64,000 nucleotides of DNA from Spirochaeta sp. UBA5339 (GTDB taxonomy: Bacteria > Spirochaetota > Spirochaetia > DSM-2461). Position numbers and translations under genes: made by a program. This document shows positions 27,601 to 36,767 of the stretch, in pieces (the first letter of the stretch is position 1; each line of letters opens with the position of its first letter). The stretch is taken from the NCBI GenBank assembly GCA_002408085.1, contig DHQL01000013.1, forward strand, positions 105,699 through 169,698, written 5' to 3'. Under the pieces are notes generated by a model. The model made no database searches, had not been told where the DNA came from, and was given only the letters and a program-made list of their open reading frames with translations.

Positions 27601-28274
27601 TAACTATTAAAGGCGTAAGAAAAACATACAAGGCCGGTGATACAGAAGTGAAGGCCCTCAGGGGAATCGATCTTGAAATCCATAAGGGAGAGTTTATCTC
27701 CATCGCCGGACCCTCTGGTTCCGGGAAGACCACTCTGCTGAACCTAATTGGCTGCATCGATACCGTGGACGAGGGTAAGATCACCATCGACGAAGAGGTC
27801 GTTACGGAACTGGACAAGGAAGCCAAGACAAGCTACCGCCGGAACAAGCTAGGCTTTATCTTCCAGAGCTACAACCTGATTCCCGTCCTCACGGCCTATG
27901 AAAATGTGGCCCTCTCCCTCCAACTTCTGGGCCTGAAGGAGAAGGAGATCAAAGAAAGGACTATGACCATCCTGAAGGAGGTGGGCCTTGAAGGGATGGA
28001 GGACCGCCGTCCCGCCAAGCTTTCGGGAGGACAGCAGCAGCGTGTTGCCGTGGCCCGGGCCCTGGTAAAGAACCCCCTGATCGTGCTGGCCGATGAACCC
28101 ACGGCAAACCTGGACTCCCACACCGGTGAGGAGATTCTGAAGCTGATGAAGAAGATGAACGAGAAGCACGGCACCACCTTTATCTTTTCCACCCATGACA
28201 AGATGGTTATGGAGTATGCGAGCCGCCTGGTGTCCATTCACGACGGTGAGTTTACCTCCGACGAGAGGAGATAG
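27597..28274 (+). CDS. ABC transporter ATP-binding protein, LolD/MacB type
   Basis: This 225-residue ATPase has Walker A GPSGSGKTT, a Q-loop in FIFQSYNLIP, signature LSGGQQQRVAVARAL, Walker B VLADEPTANLD and an H-loop in FSTHD. The LNLIGCIDTVDEGKI and FQSYNLIPVLTAYEN patterns mark the LolD/MacB/FtsE-like class that powers mechanotransmission permeases. It should drive the two FtsX-type proteins encoded next. The start overlaps the upstream stop by 4 nt. Confidence 0.95.
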   Translation: MITIKGVRKTYKAGDTEVKALRGIDLEIHKGEFISIAGPSGSGKTTLLNLIGCIDTVDEGKITIDEEVVTELDKEAKTSYRRNKLGFIFQSYNLIPVLTAYENVALSLQLLGLKEKEIKERTMTILKEVGLEGMEDRRPAKLSGGQQQRVAVARALVKNPLIVLADEPTANLDSHTGEEILKLMKKMNEKHGTTFIFSTHDKMVMEYASRLVSIHDGEFTSDERR

Positions 28275-28276
28275 TC

Positions 28277-29524
28277 ATGAACTTTGTATTCAAGATGGCT
28301 GTAAAGAACCTCTTCCGCTACGGAAGACGGACCATAATTACCGCCTCGGCCATTGCCCTTGGGATTATGTGCTTTATCCTGATGGACTCCCTTCTAAAAG
28401 GGCTGGACGAGGACTCCCAGCGGAACCTGATCTGGTACGAGACCGGGTCCGCCGGATTCTTTGACCCCGAGTACTGGGGCGATCGTGAGATGCTCCCCCT
28501 GGACCGGCCCGTTGCTGACTCCGGGGAGCTTGTGGCGGAACTGAGAGACCGGAACATTGATGCGGTCTCACGGATTGACTTTGCCGGTGACCTGATTATC
28601 TACAAGGACCCCTTTCCCGAGGACGGGAACCTCCAGGTCAAGGTTACGGGAATCGATGTGGAGCACGACTCCGATGTCTTCCGCCTGAAGGACAATGTGG
28701 CCCAGGGCCGCTATCTGAAGGCCGGAGAAGAGGGAGTTCTTATGGGACAGTGGCTGGCCCGTGACCTGGGCGCCGAGGTGGGGTACCCCCTGACCATTGT
28801 CACCAAGACCATGGACGGCTACTTTCAGACACTGGACCTTGAGATTGTCGGAATTCTTGAGAGTGAGAACCCCGTTGTAAACCGCTACGGCATGTATGTC
28901 CCTCTGGATACCGTGCGCTACGCCCTGGATATGGATGACTACGCCACCGGCGTCTATGTCTCCCTTCCCCGGGGTGACCGGGAGGCCGCCGCCCTGCAGA
29001 GTCTTGAGCCTCTTGCAGCGGAACGGGGACTGGACCTGCTGGACTGGCGGGTTCTGGGAGCCGACTATGTGGCTCTTGCAGAGACAAAGCGCTCGGGCAG
29101 TTCGTCCATTCTCTTTCTGGTCTTCCTGATTGCCGCCGTAGGTATCTCCAACACCATCCTGATGTCTATCTTCGAGAGAATCAGGGAGCTGGGGATGATG
29201 CGTGCAATGGGTATGAGAAACCGCTCCATTCTGGGGATGTTTGTTATAGAGGCCTCGGGAATCGGTTTTCTCGGTTCCCTGGGAGGCGTAATTCTGGGAG
29301 CTCTGGTAAATCTCTATCTGGTTAATACGGGAATTGATTACAGTGAGATGTTCGAATCGGGTGATATGGGATACAGAATCTCGGCCATCGGCTACGGAAC
29401 ATGGGACCCTAACACCTTTATTCTGGCCTTTGTCCTGGGTACCGTGATGGCCCTGGTTGTGGCCTTTCTGCCCACCCGCCGTGCCCTGAAGCTGGAGATA
29501 CCCGTCTGCCTCAGGTACAACTGA
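28277..29524 (+). CDS. FtsX-like ABC permease (first of two)
   Basis: This 415-residue protein has the MacB/LolC topology: one N-terminal helix (about residues 18-35), a large periplasmic domain of roughly 230 residues, then three C-terminal helices with the conserved FtsX core (SILFLVFLIAAVGISNTILMSIFERIRELGMMRAMGM). It probably pairs with the next gene as a LolC/LolE-like heterodimer. The periplasmic domain would handle a lipoprotein or other envelope substrate. It begins 2 nt after the ATPase stop codon. Confidence 0.92.
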   Translation: MNFVFKMAVKNLFRYGRRTIITASAIALGIMCFILMDSLLKGLDEDSQRNLIWYETGSAGFFDPEYWGDREMLPLDRPVADSGELVAELRDRNIDAVSRIDFAGDLIIYKDPFPEDGNLQVKVTGIDVEHDSDVFRLKDNVAQGRYLKAGEEGVLMGQWLARDLGAEVGYPLTIVTKTMDGYFQTLDLEIVGILESENPVVNRYGMYVPLDTVRYALDMDDYATGVYVSLPRGDREAAALQSLEPLAAERGLDLLDWRVLGADYVALAETKRSGSSSILFLVFLIAAVGISNTILMSIFERIRELGMMRAMGMRNRSILGMFVIEASGIGFLGSLGGVILGALVNLYLVNTGIDYSEMFESGDMGYRISAIGYGTWDPNTFILAFVLGTVMALVVAFLPTRRALKLEIPVCLRYN

Positions 29525-29543
29525 CGCGGACAAAGGAGTTATG

Positions 29544-30773
29544 ATGAAACTGGGATCTATTGCCTATAGAAATATATACAGAAACAAGCGGAGAAGCATT
29601 CTCTCGGCCACCGCCATTATGGTGGCGTCCATGAGTATCGTCCTTCTCTTCTCCCTTCTGACGGGGATGCAGGGAGACCTCTCCTACAATCTGCAGACCT
29701 ATGCCACCGGAGCCGTCAGGATCAGGGATGCCGAGTTCAGCCGCAACGAGCGCCTCAACCCGATGCATCTGACCATTGAGAATGTGGACCGACTGACCGA
29801 AGAGCTTCTGGCTACACCCGGGGTGTCCGTTGTCAGCCCCCGGATCAGTTTTCCCGCACGAATCTACCGGGGGGATGAGACCTACACCTCCCAGGGAGTG
29901 GGGCTGAATTTCGATACCGAAGCCCTCTATCAGGACCTGGGACCCGAAGTCCTGCAGAAAGGCAGGCTCCCCGAGGCCGGAAAGAACGAGGCCCTTCTGG
30001 GTTACAAACTGGCCGGGAAGGCGGGAGTTGACATCGGTGACCGGATCACTCTTATGTCCACCACAGCCAGCCGCGGTACCAACGCCATTACCTTTGAAGT
30101 AGTGGGACTGGCGGTCTTCCCCATGACGGCCACCAACGAGACCACCTTCTACGCCCCTCTGGATCGGGTTCAGTACTTTCTGAAAATGGACGATCAGGTG
30201 AAGGAGGTCCTTGTAAAAACAGATGTCGGCGTGGATACGAAGATGATGGCCGAAACTCTGAAGACCACTCTCACCGATGTGGATGAACTTGAAATCATCG
30301 ACTGGACCTCCATCAGCACCAGCTACTCCTTTATAGAGCTGGCCGCTGCGGTCTACAACATTGTAGCCCTGTTCTTCTTCTTCCTGGCTTCTACGGTTAT
30401 TCTGAACACTACCATTATGGTGATCTTCGAGAGGATGAAGGAGATCGGGACCCTGAACGCCATGGGAATGAGCGGAAAGGATCTTGTGCGCCTCTTCTTC
30501 CTTGAGTCCCTCTATATTGCCGTCATCGGATCGGTAATCGGCGTTGTCCTTGGAATTATTATTACTCAGATTCTGACCAGAACCGGAATCAATCTGGGCG
30601 CCGCAATGGACGGTGTGGACTTTGATATCTCATCGGTCCTCTATCCCCGGCTCAGTCTGAAGTCAACAGTGCTGGTTTTCTTCTACTCGGTTGTTGTGGC
30701 ATCAGTTGTATCGATATTCCCCTCCCGCAGGGCCAGCCGGATCGAACCGGTTGAGGCGCTCCGGGCGGTTTAA
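29544..30773 (+). CDS. FtsX-like ABC permease (second of two)
   Basis: This protein of about 409 residues has the same layout as its neighbour: an N-terminal helix with RNKRRSILSATAIMVASMSIV, a periplasmic domain, and a C-terminal FtsX block (TTIMVIFERMKEIGTLNAMGMSGKDLVRLF). AAAGGAG lies 5-6 nt before the ATG at 29544, so that start is preferred over the ATG at 29541. The two permeases are diverged, which fits a heterodimeric LolCE-type complex and argues against a recent duplication. Confidence 0.92.
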   Translation: MKLGSIAYRNIYRNKRRSILSATAIMVASMSIVLLFSLLTGMQGDLSYNLQTYATGAVRIRDAEFSRNERLNPMHLTIENVDRLTEELLATPGVSVVSPRISFPARIYRGDETYTSQGVGLNFDTEALYQDLGPEVLQKGRLPEAGKNEALLGYKLAGKAGVDIGDRITLMSTTASRGTNAITFEVVGLAVFPMTATNETTFYAPLDRVQYFLKMDDQVKEVLVKTDVGVDTKMMAETLKTTLTDVDELEIIDWTSISTSYSFIELAAAVYNIVALFFFFLASTVILNTTIMVIFERMKEIGTLNAMGMSGKDLVRLFFLESLYIAVIGSVIGVVLGIIITQILTRTGINLGAAMDGVDFDISSVLYPRLSLKSTVLVFFYSVVVASVVSIFPSRRASRIEPVEALRAV

Positions 30774-30784
30774 GGAGTTCTTAT

Positions 30785-31525
30785 ATGAATAAAAAAATGA
30801 TTGCAGTTGCAGGAGCTTTCCTCCTGTTTATGACGGCTCTTCTGCCTGCACAGACGGCGGATGAGATTATCAGGGAGATGGACAATCTTCAGTCCTTTGA
30901 TTCCCTCAAGGTGACAGGGTCCATGATCACCACTGACCGCTTCGGCACCAAGAAGATTGACTATATCAGCTGGTCCGAGGGGGATGACCAGTTTATCATC
31001 GAGTTCACCTCCGCCGCCGAGCTGGGGCAGAAGATCCTCCGTACAAGTGAAGAACTTTTTCTCTACTACCCAGACGCCGAGGAGATTATCCGCCTTCAGG
31101 GTGCGGCCCTGAGGCAGTCCATGATGGGCACCGATATCTCCTACGAGGATATGACCGAGGGCAATGACACCCTGGCCAAGTACAACGCGGAGCTTATGGG
31201 CTCAGAAGTGGTAAATGGACATGACTGCTGGGTCATCGAGCTTGTGGCAAAGACACGGAAGGTTCCCTATCCCATGCAGAAGGTGTGGGTGGCCAAGGAT
31301 ACCTATATCCCCGAGAAGGGACAGTACTTCTCCAAGTCCGGCAAGCTCCTGAAGGAGATGCAGGTTCTTGAAGTGCAGGAAGTGAAGGGGAGAATCTTGA
31401 TCTCCCGGATGGTACTGGAGGACAAGCTGAAGAAGAACTCCAGCACCGAGATGATTATGGACGAGGTTGAGACCAATCCCGTACTGGGACGGGACTTCTT
31501 CAGCCTGGATCAGCTGGCCTGGTAG
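30785..31525 (+). CDS. LolA-like outer membrane lipoprotein-sorting protein (TP0789 type)
   Basis: This 246-residue protein has a signal peptide (residues 1-22, ending LLPAQT). The mature domain begins ADEIIREMDNLQSFDSLKVTGSM and is a beta-rich LolA/LolB-like half-barrel. It matches the LolA-like family named after Treponema pallidum TP0789, as I recall it. It probably carries a lipid-modified or hydrophobic substrate from the ABC permeases across the periplasm. It follows the permease gene by 11 nt and precedes an outer-membrane protein. Confidence 0.85.
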   Translation: MNKKMIAVAGAFLLFMTALLPAQTADEIIREMDNLQSFDSLKVTGSMITTDRFGTKKIDYISWSEGDDQFIIEFTSAAELGQKILRTSEELFLYYPDAEEIIRLQGAALRQSMMGTDISYEDMTEGNDTLAKYNAELMGSEVVNGHDCWVIELVAKTRKVPYPMQKVWVAKDTYIPEKGQYFSKSGKLLKEMQVLEVQEVKGRILISRMVLEDKLKKNSSTEMIMDEVETNPVLGRDFFSLDQLAW

Positions 31526-31635
31526 AGGCCGCAGGGCCCCAGGCTGACAGCTCGGAGCTGCACCTTTGAGCGGTCGGCCCTGAGCTGCCAGCCCGAATCC
31601 TCCCCGCAGAACCTTACGTATCAAGGAGAATGTAA

Positions 31636-32820
31636 ATGAAAAAAATCTTTGCCCTGGCCCTTCTGCTTTTTCCCCTGGCCGCCCTGAGCGCCGAGGTGCA
31701 GACCGTTTCCAGTCTGGAGTTCTACAATACCGTCTACCGGGGAATTGATGAATTTTACTATGTTCCCAGCGGCAAGGCGTCTCTCTCCTTCCGGGCTCCC
31801 CGGAGCAGCAATGTCTACGGCCATACGGAGCTGGAGTTCTATCCCATGGACCTCTACGGCGGCAACCCTGCCGATGTGCCGGTTCTGGATGTGAAGCGCG
31901 CCTATGTGAGGGCCCGGTTTCCCGGCTTTCGTATGACCCTGGGGAAGACACGCCTTGCCTGGGGGCAGGGCTCAGTTTTCAATGCCGGAGACATCCTCTT
32001 CGGCAGCCTCAATCCCGTACTGGACCTGACCCAGAGCGAACTGCGCTCGGACACCGCATGGCTGACTTCGGTCAATGTGCCCCTGGGGAACTTCTCCTTT
32101 GTAGAAGCCGTGATTCTGCCTCCCGCCTTTGTAATGGGGGAAGACAAGGACGGCAATACCACGGTTAGTGCTGAGGGCCTGGACAAGACCTCCATCGGAG
32201 GGCGGTTCTACTTTCTGGCGGGAGGAATCAAGTTCGAAGGGGGCTATCTCTACAAGGGGCAGAACACCGTGGATGAGGGTGTTGTAGGACACCGTCCCTA
32301 TATCAGTCTTCAGGGGAATATCGGTCCCGACTGGTATCTCTCCAGCTCACTGGCCATCCCCACGGAAAAGCAGAGGGCCGATAATCCGACTCTGGCAGAC
32401 TGGAAGGAGAGCTGGATCATCTCTCTGGGGCTCTTTCATATGCAGGAGATCAATAGGAACAACACCCTCAATATGAGGCTGGAGACCCTCTTTCTTCCCT
32501 ACCAGAACTGGGAGAATCAGGGCACCATGGACGCGGTCTACGGATTTTATCTCTATCCGGAGCTCTCCTGGGTAACAGGGAGCGGTACCTACTACTCCCT
32601 GCAGTCTGTTATCTCTCCCCTGGACGCCTCAGCCATGATCACCGGCGGGGCGGGGTGGAATATCTTTCAGGGCTTCTACCTGATCGCCTACGCCACCTTT
32701 ATGGTGGGGGACGATGCGGCCACATTTGCCTGGGACCGCTCGGATGTATGGGACACCGATATCATGGGTGATACGGTGAACGGCATGTCCTTTATGGCTG
32801 GTATCAGATACACCTTCTGA
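31636..32820 (+). CDS. Outer-membrane beta-barrel protein, function unknown
   Basis: This 394-residue protein has a signal peptide (residues 1-19, ending ALSA) and alternating amphipathic beta strands throughout, ending in an aromatic C-terminus (AGIRYTF) typical of barrels recognised by BamA. RVTLGKTRLAWGQG-like segments (LGKTRLAWGQGSVFNAGD) resemble porin-like families often annotated as DUF1302-type. As the last gene of the GntR operon it is the likely outer-membrane client or terminus of the export pathway. AAGGAG precedes the start. Confidence 0.82.
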   Translation: MKKIFALALLLFPLAALSAEVQTVSSLEFYNTVYRGIDEFYYVPSGKASLSFRAPRSSNVYGHTELEFYPMDLYGGNPADVPVLDVKRAYVRARFPGFRMTLGKTRLAWGQGSVFNAGDILFGSLNPVLDLTQSELRSDTAWLTSVNVPLGNFSFVEAVILPPAFVMGEDKDGNTTVSAEGLDKTSIGGRFYFLAGGIKFEGGYLYKGQNTVDEGVVGHRPYISLQGNIGPDWYLSSSLAIPTEKQRADNPTLADWKESWIISLGLFHMQEINRNNTLNMRLETLFLPYQNWENQGTMDAVYGFYLYPELSWVTGSGTYYSLQSVISPLDASAMITGGAGWNIFQGFYLIAYATFMVGDDAATFAWDRSDVWDTDIMGDTVNGMSFMAGIRYTF

Positions 32821-32891
32821 TGCGGGCGATTTCACTGCAGGATAGCTTATGGAGTTGACTATATGGCCTGAAAGGCTGATAATATATGTGT

Positions 32892-32907
32892 TCGGGTCGA
32901 GGCCCGA
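32892..32907. other. Hairpin in the 3' region of the export operon
   Basis: TCGGG and CCCGA pair around a 6-nt loop. It is the first of three consecutive hairpins after the operon. Confidence 0.4.
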
Positions 32908-32915
32908 GCAGCCCG

Positions 32916-32945
32916 GCCCCGGTACTACTGGGGCTTTGATTTTTT
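32916..32945 (+). terminator. Terminator of the gntR/ABC export operon
   Basis: GCCCC and GGGGC form a stem with a 9-nt loop, followed by TTTGATTTTTT. It lies about 95 nt after the last stop codon. Confidence 0.7.
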
Positions 32946-32952
32946 ATAAAGC

Positions 32953-32973
32953 CTCCATGAGTGGAGTTTTCTT
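32953..32973 (+). terminator. Second terminator-like hairpin
   Basis: CTCCA and TGGAG enclose TGAG and are followed by TTTTCTTT. It is a backup for the preceding terminator. Confidence 0.55.
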
Positions 32974-33009
32974 TCAAAGATAAAAATCAAATGGTTTGGT
33001 TTCCGCTTT

Positions 33010-33831
33010 TCAAAGACTGCGGAAAGTGCCGCTGCCGGTCATACGGATCTCCCTCAGGCGGACGCCGTCCCTGAGCAGAACATCACCGCTGCCGCTGATT
33101 CTAATCCATGCCTCATGGGAATCAAGCCTGTCCCCCAGGATTTTCCCGGACCCCGTTGTTTGAAGATTTGCCCTGCCGCAGCGGCCGCTGACCCTCAGGT
33201 CTCCCGAGCCGCTCAGGGAGGCTGACAATTTCTCCACGGAAATACCGCTTCTTAGGGATCCTGAACCTGTCTGTTTGATAACCAGTTCATCGGTTCTGAT
33301 ATTTGAGCCCAGATAATCTCCTGATCCGCTGATATGAATTTCTGTACTGAGTTCCGTTGCGAGTTCCTCTATCCTGATCCTGCCTGAACCGCTTGCTCTG
33401 CACTCCATCTTCATTGCATTCAAACCCTGAATATTGATCTCACCGGAGCCGGTGTTTCTGATAAGGGCATAGTCAAGATTCCAGTAGTCTGTGGAGGAAA
33501 GTATCCCTGAAGAATTCAGCTTTATGGTTTCCCAGCGGGGCATGGTGATACGGATTGATATCTCATCGGACTTTCTGATCCACCCGCCACGGGAGCGGAT
33601 AATCAGGGTTCCTCTATCTGTATAGACATCCAGTTGTGAGGTATGACCCTCACTCATGGTAATATCCACAGTGCATCTGCTCCCTCTGACTAGTTCAGTT
33701 TTCGCAGGAACTTCAATAGAGAGGGAGTGAAAATCTCCCAGACTGTCCTGTGAAGAGTCCGGATGTCCTGTTCCCTGAACCGAAATCAGGGCTGTCAGAC
33801 TCAGTATCAGAATCAAAGCACTCTTTTTCAT
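33010..33831 (-). CDS. Secreted GIN-domain (DUF2807) protein
   Basis: This 273-residue protein has a signal peptide (MKKSALILILSLTALISVQG). The body is a right-handed parallel beta structure marked by recurring GSG turns (RNTGSGEINIQG, RASGSGRIRIEE, SISGSGD-like, TGSGKILGD). That is the pattern of the putative auto-transporter adhesin head GIN domain. The likely location is periplasm or cell surface, and the function is unknown. The ATG at 33831 is chosen over the GTG two codons earlier because AGAGGTGG directly precedes it. It is transcribed divergently from the AbrB-type permease. Confidence 0.85.
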   Translation of the reverse strand: MKKSALILILSLTALISVQGTGHPDSSQDSLGDFHSLSIEVPAKTELVRGSRCTVDITMSEGHTSQLDVYTDRGTLIIRSRGGWIRKSDEISIRITMPRWETIKLNSSGILSSTDYWNLDYALIRNTGSGEINIQGLNAMKMECRASGSGRIRIEELATELSTEIHISGSGDYLGSNIRTDELVIKQTGSGSLRSGISVEKLSASLSGSGDLRVSGRCGRANLQTTGSGKILGDRLDSHEAWIRISGSGDVLLRDGVRLREIRMTGSGTFRSL

Positions 33832-33942
33832 ATCCACCTCTTTTATCTTTATTACTTGAACCCCTCAGTGGTGGGAATCTGTTACATATTCAGACAATTT
33901 CACTATTGCATAATCCTGCAAATGGTATACAATATACAATCA

Positions 33943-35016
33943 ATGAAGATATCCGGATTATTGAGGTGGGGTCTCCTGTCTCTTCTTTCACTCACCATTA
34001 CGTTAGTTCTGCTGGCCCTGAGACTGCCTGCCGCTCTTCTTCTCGGCCCGATGATTGCCGCAGTTCTGCTGGCTTCCCGGGGTATCCCGTATCAGATTAA
34101 CAAAAGGGTCTTTCTAACGGCCCAGGGGATTGTGGGACTGATGATTGCCGGACAGCTGCCTACCGAGGCTCTCGGCGGTGTAGTCGGTAATCTACCTGTG
34201 TTTGTTCTGGGGACTCTTTTTACAATTGCCGCTTCGGCGCTGCTGGGGAAAGTTCTTTCGGCCCACGCCCTTCTTCCGGGAAGCACTGCTGTCTGGGGAA
34301 CCTCTCCCGGCGCGGCATCGGTTATGACTATTATGTCCGAGTCCTTCGGCGGAGATATCCGTCTTGTCGCTTTTATGCAGTACCTCCGGGTTGTCTGCTG
34401 TGCTCTCTGGGCTTCGGTTCTGGGACGGTTTATCGGAGGCGTCGGCAGCAGGGGTGGCAGTATTCTGCCGGATCTGTTTTCTTCCCCCATGACGGTGCAG
34501 ATCTTTATTCTGATTGTACTGATTGTTGCAGTGACACAGTATCTGGGAAAGGCTTTGAAGATACCCGGTGGAGCCCTTATCCTTCCCATAATTGCAGGTC
34601 TGGTTCTGAAGGCCTCAGGGGTCAGCACCATGGAGATCCCTCTCTGGTTTCTTCTTCCCTCCTATATCTTTCTGGGCTGGGCCATCGGATCACGGTTTAC
34701 AAAAGAGGTATTTCATCATGCCGCAAAACTCTTTCCCTATATACTGGGTTCCATTCTTCTGCTCATAGGAATCAACTCTCTCTTCGGACTGCTGATTATG
34801 AAATGGGCTGGTGTGGATCTTCTGACGGCCCTGCTGGCAACGAGCCCCGGGGGAGCCGATTCGGTAGCCATAATAGCAGCATCCACTGAGGTGGATGTCG
34901 CCTTTGTCATGTCCATGCAGATCACCCGGTTCTTTCTGGTTCTTATGCTGAGTCCGGTACTGGCCAGAAAGCTCTCCGGGAAAATATCTGAAAAAAAAGG
35001 GCAGGAAGCGCAGTAA
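33943..35016 (+). CDS. AbrB-family (ammonia monooxygenase-type) membrane protein
   Basis: This protein of about 357 residues has roughly ten membrane segments in two homologous halves. The repeat GSTAVWGTSPGAASVMTIM (first half) and LLATSPGGADSVAIIAAST (second half) is the hallmark of the Gram-negative AbrB duplication family. The family is annotated as putative transporters, unrelated to the Bacillus AbrB regulator. The reading frame extends to 33763, but the extra residues are not plausible for a membrane protein start. ATG at 33943 or 33922 are both possible, and neither has a strong ribosome binding site. Confidence 0.86.
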   Translation: MKISGLLRWGLLSLLSLTITLVLLALRLPAALLLGPMIAAVLLASRGIPYQINKRVFLTAQGIVGLMIAGQLPTEALGGVVGNLPVFVLGTLFTIAASALLGKVLSAHALLPGSTAVWGTSPGAASVMTIMSESFGGDIRLVAFMQYLRVVCCALWASVLGRFIGGVGSRGGSILPDLFSSPMTVQIFILIVLIVAVTQYLGKALKIPGGALILPIIAGLVLKASGVSTMEIPLWFLLPSYIFLGWAIGSRFTKEVFHHAAKLFPYILGSILLLIGINSLFGLLIMKWAGVDLLTALLATSPGGADSVAIIAASTEVDVAFVMSMQITRFFLVLMLSPVLARKLSGKISEKKGQEAQ

Positions 35017-35034
35017 CACTGCAGCCTCCTGCCC
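34991..35034 (-). terminator. Terminator of serA (minus strand)
   Basis: GGGCAGGA pairs perfectly with TCCTGCCC, with an inner GCAGT/ACTGC stem and a 3-nt loop. On the minus strand it is followed by a run of eight T. It lies within the 3' end of the converging AbrB-type gene. Confidence 0.88.
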
Positions 35035-35097
35035 CAAAGGGTGGCTTTACTTTCTCGTCCCGATCGGAAAAGCTCCCGATCCGGTCTGTTTTTCAAT

Positions 35098-36285
35098 TCA
35101 TTTCAGTGAGATCTGAATAATATTCTCAATTCCCCTGATTTTCCCGAGAACCTCATCCGAGGGCTGATCATCCAGCTTCAGGGTACACACCGCGGCCCGT
35201 CCTCCTGAGAAGATGGAGTTCTCCATCTCTTCAATATTGATGCTGGCGGCTTTAAGCTCATCAAGGACTCCCGCCAGAACGCCCACCTTGTTGTAGTGTC
35301 GTACCACAAGGTTGTAGGGGGCCGTGCTCTTGTCCTGATGGTTGACCTGGTGGAGAGGCTTTCCGCTCTGCATATAGGCATCCACAATTCTGACCACCTC
35401 AAGGGCTATGGCCTCGGCGGCCTGGTCAGTTGAGGCGCCGATATGGTGGGTTCCGGTGATCATGGCAGCCAGCTCGCTGTCGGGAAAGCTGCTGTCTCCG
35501 GCACCGGGCTCGTTTTCATAGACATCCAGAGCGGCCTTTATGCCCCGGTTTTTTACGGCATCCTTCAGAGCGGCAGTATCCACAACCTCGCCCCGGGATG
35601 TGTTGACCAGAATGGCACCGTCTTTCAGGGCCGAGATAATCTCTTTATTGATAAAATGGACCGTATCCTTGCCTGCAGCCAGATGGACTGTAAGGACATC
35701 GGCTTTGGAGGCTGCTTCGGCGGGGCTGGCGCAGTACTCAACGCCCCATTTCTCAGCCTTTTCGGGGGTCAGACTTCTGGACCACGCGGCCACATGCATA
35801 CCGAAGGCCTTTGCCCTGTCAGCGGTACCCCGCCCGATGGAGCCCATTCCGATAACCGAAAGGGTTCTGCCCTTGAGTCCAGCAGCCTTTCCGTAGAGCT
35901 TCTTGTTCCAGACACCGTTTCTGAGGTCCATGGTGCCGTCGGCGATTCTTCTGTCGGCGGCTATGATCAGACCCATGGCCAGTTCCGCCACAGCGTCGGC
36001 GTTTTTGCCGGGACAGTTGGCCACGTGGATTCCCCGGGTGGAGGCCGTTTCAAGGTCGATGGTGTTTACACCGGCCCCTGCGCGGATAATCAGGGAGAGG
36101 TTTTCCCCACGCTCGATGGTCTCGCCGCTTACCTTTGTGGAACGGACCACAAGAATCTCCGCATCCTGAATGGCTTCAGGAAGGTCATCGGCTCCAAGGG
36201 CCGCATCGATTCGCAGAGTGGCTCCAAGAGCTTCCAGCTCCTTAACTGCAGATTCGGACAATTTATCGGCTATCAGTATTTTCAT
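35098..36285 (-). CDS. serA: D-3-phosphoglycerate dehydrogenase family protein with C-terminal ACT domain
   Basis: This 395-residue D-isomer 2-hydroxyacid dehydrogenase oxidises 3-phosphoglycerate in the first step of serine synthesis. The NAD site is VIGMGSIGRGTADRA (near residue 145). The catalytic Arg is in NTSRGEVVDT, and the catalytic His is in GTHHIGAST. An ACT-type regulatory domain covers about residues 325-395 (NLVVRHYNKVGVLAGVLDELK). The start at 36285 is preferred over 36312 because MKILIADKLSESA is the family N-terminus. Serine feedback through the ACT domain is likely. Confidence 0.92.
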   Translation of the reverse strand: MKILIADKLSESAVKELEALGATLRIDAALGADDLPEAIQDAEILVVRSTKVSGETIERGENLSLIIRAGAGVNTIDLETASTRGIHVANCPGKNADAVAELAMGLIIAADRRIADGTMDLRNGVWNKKLYGKAAGLKGRTLSVIGMGSIGRGTADRAKAFGMHVAAWSRSLTPEKAEKWGVEYCASPAEAASKADVLTVHLAAGKDTVHFINKEIISALKDGAILVNTSRGEVVDTAALKDAVKNRGIKAALDVYENEPGAGDSSFPDSELAAMITGTHHIGASTDQAAEAIALEVVRIVDAYMQSGKPLHQVNHQDKSTAPYNLVVRHYNKVGVLAGVLDELKAASINIEEMENSIFSGGRAAVCTLKLDDQPSDEVLGKIRGIENIIQISLK

Positions 36286-36386
36286 AACTACAGAATAGGT
36301 CCGAAAAATCAATCTGTAAAGAAAAAATTGATCAAATGGTCAAACATGAGTTCCGGTGCTGAGCTATCCCTGAACAAGGTAGGGTC

Positions 36387-36710
36387 TCAGGCGTCAACGG
36401 TCTCCCTGAAAATCATCAGGGCCGCCATCATTCTGGGGAAGCCGGCGCTTGGTGCGGTAAGCAGAATGGTGTGCTCGATCTCTTCGGCGGTACACCCCGC
36501 TTTAAGGGCCTTCTCAATATGGGTCTGCAGGGCAAAGTCGAACTGCGAGGCCGCGGAGACGGCGATTTTGATCAGCCACCTTGTCTTATCATCCAGAGGG
36601 CCGCCCTTCTCATGGAGGGCATGTCCGAACTCCTGGTAGGACTTGTAGAGATCCGGATGCTTTGCCATCAGGTAGTCCAGATTCTCTTTTCTCTTCTTTT
36701 TCATGTTCAT
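36387..36710 (-). CDS. Carboxymuconolactone decarboxylase/AhpD-like protein without CxxC
   Basis: This 107-residue all-helical CMD-fold protein contains DDKTRWLIKIAVSAASQFDFALQTHIEKALKAGCTAEEIEHTILLT. AhpD-type peroxidatic members carry a CxxC in the segment that here reads QFDFALQTH, so disulfide chemistry of that type is not expected. The single cysteine near residue 72 is not in that position. The function is unknown. The gene is monocistronic on the minus strand upstream of serA, with a gap of about 100 nt. Confidence 0.83.
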   Translation of the reverse strand: MNMKKKRKENLDYLMAKHPDLYKSYQEFGHALHEKGGPLDDKTRWLIKIAVSAASQFDFALQTHIEKALKAGCTAEEIEHTILLTAPSAGFPRMMAALMIFRETVDA

Positions 36711-36767
36711 ATGGTCCCTTCCTTAACTATTCCAGATCTATCTCATATGGTAACATGCTGGTGAAAT

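Noticed and set aside
31526..31635. GC-rich gap between the LolA-like and barrel genes as a possible terminator or riboswitch
   Set aside because: It has a CAGCTC/GAGCTG palindrome but no T-run and no recognisable aptamer; probably just operon spacer.
35443..36639. Plus-strand ORF of 398 codons opposite serA
   Set aside because: Shadow of serA and its upstream gap; no recognisable motif and poor protein-like composition.
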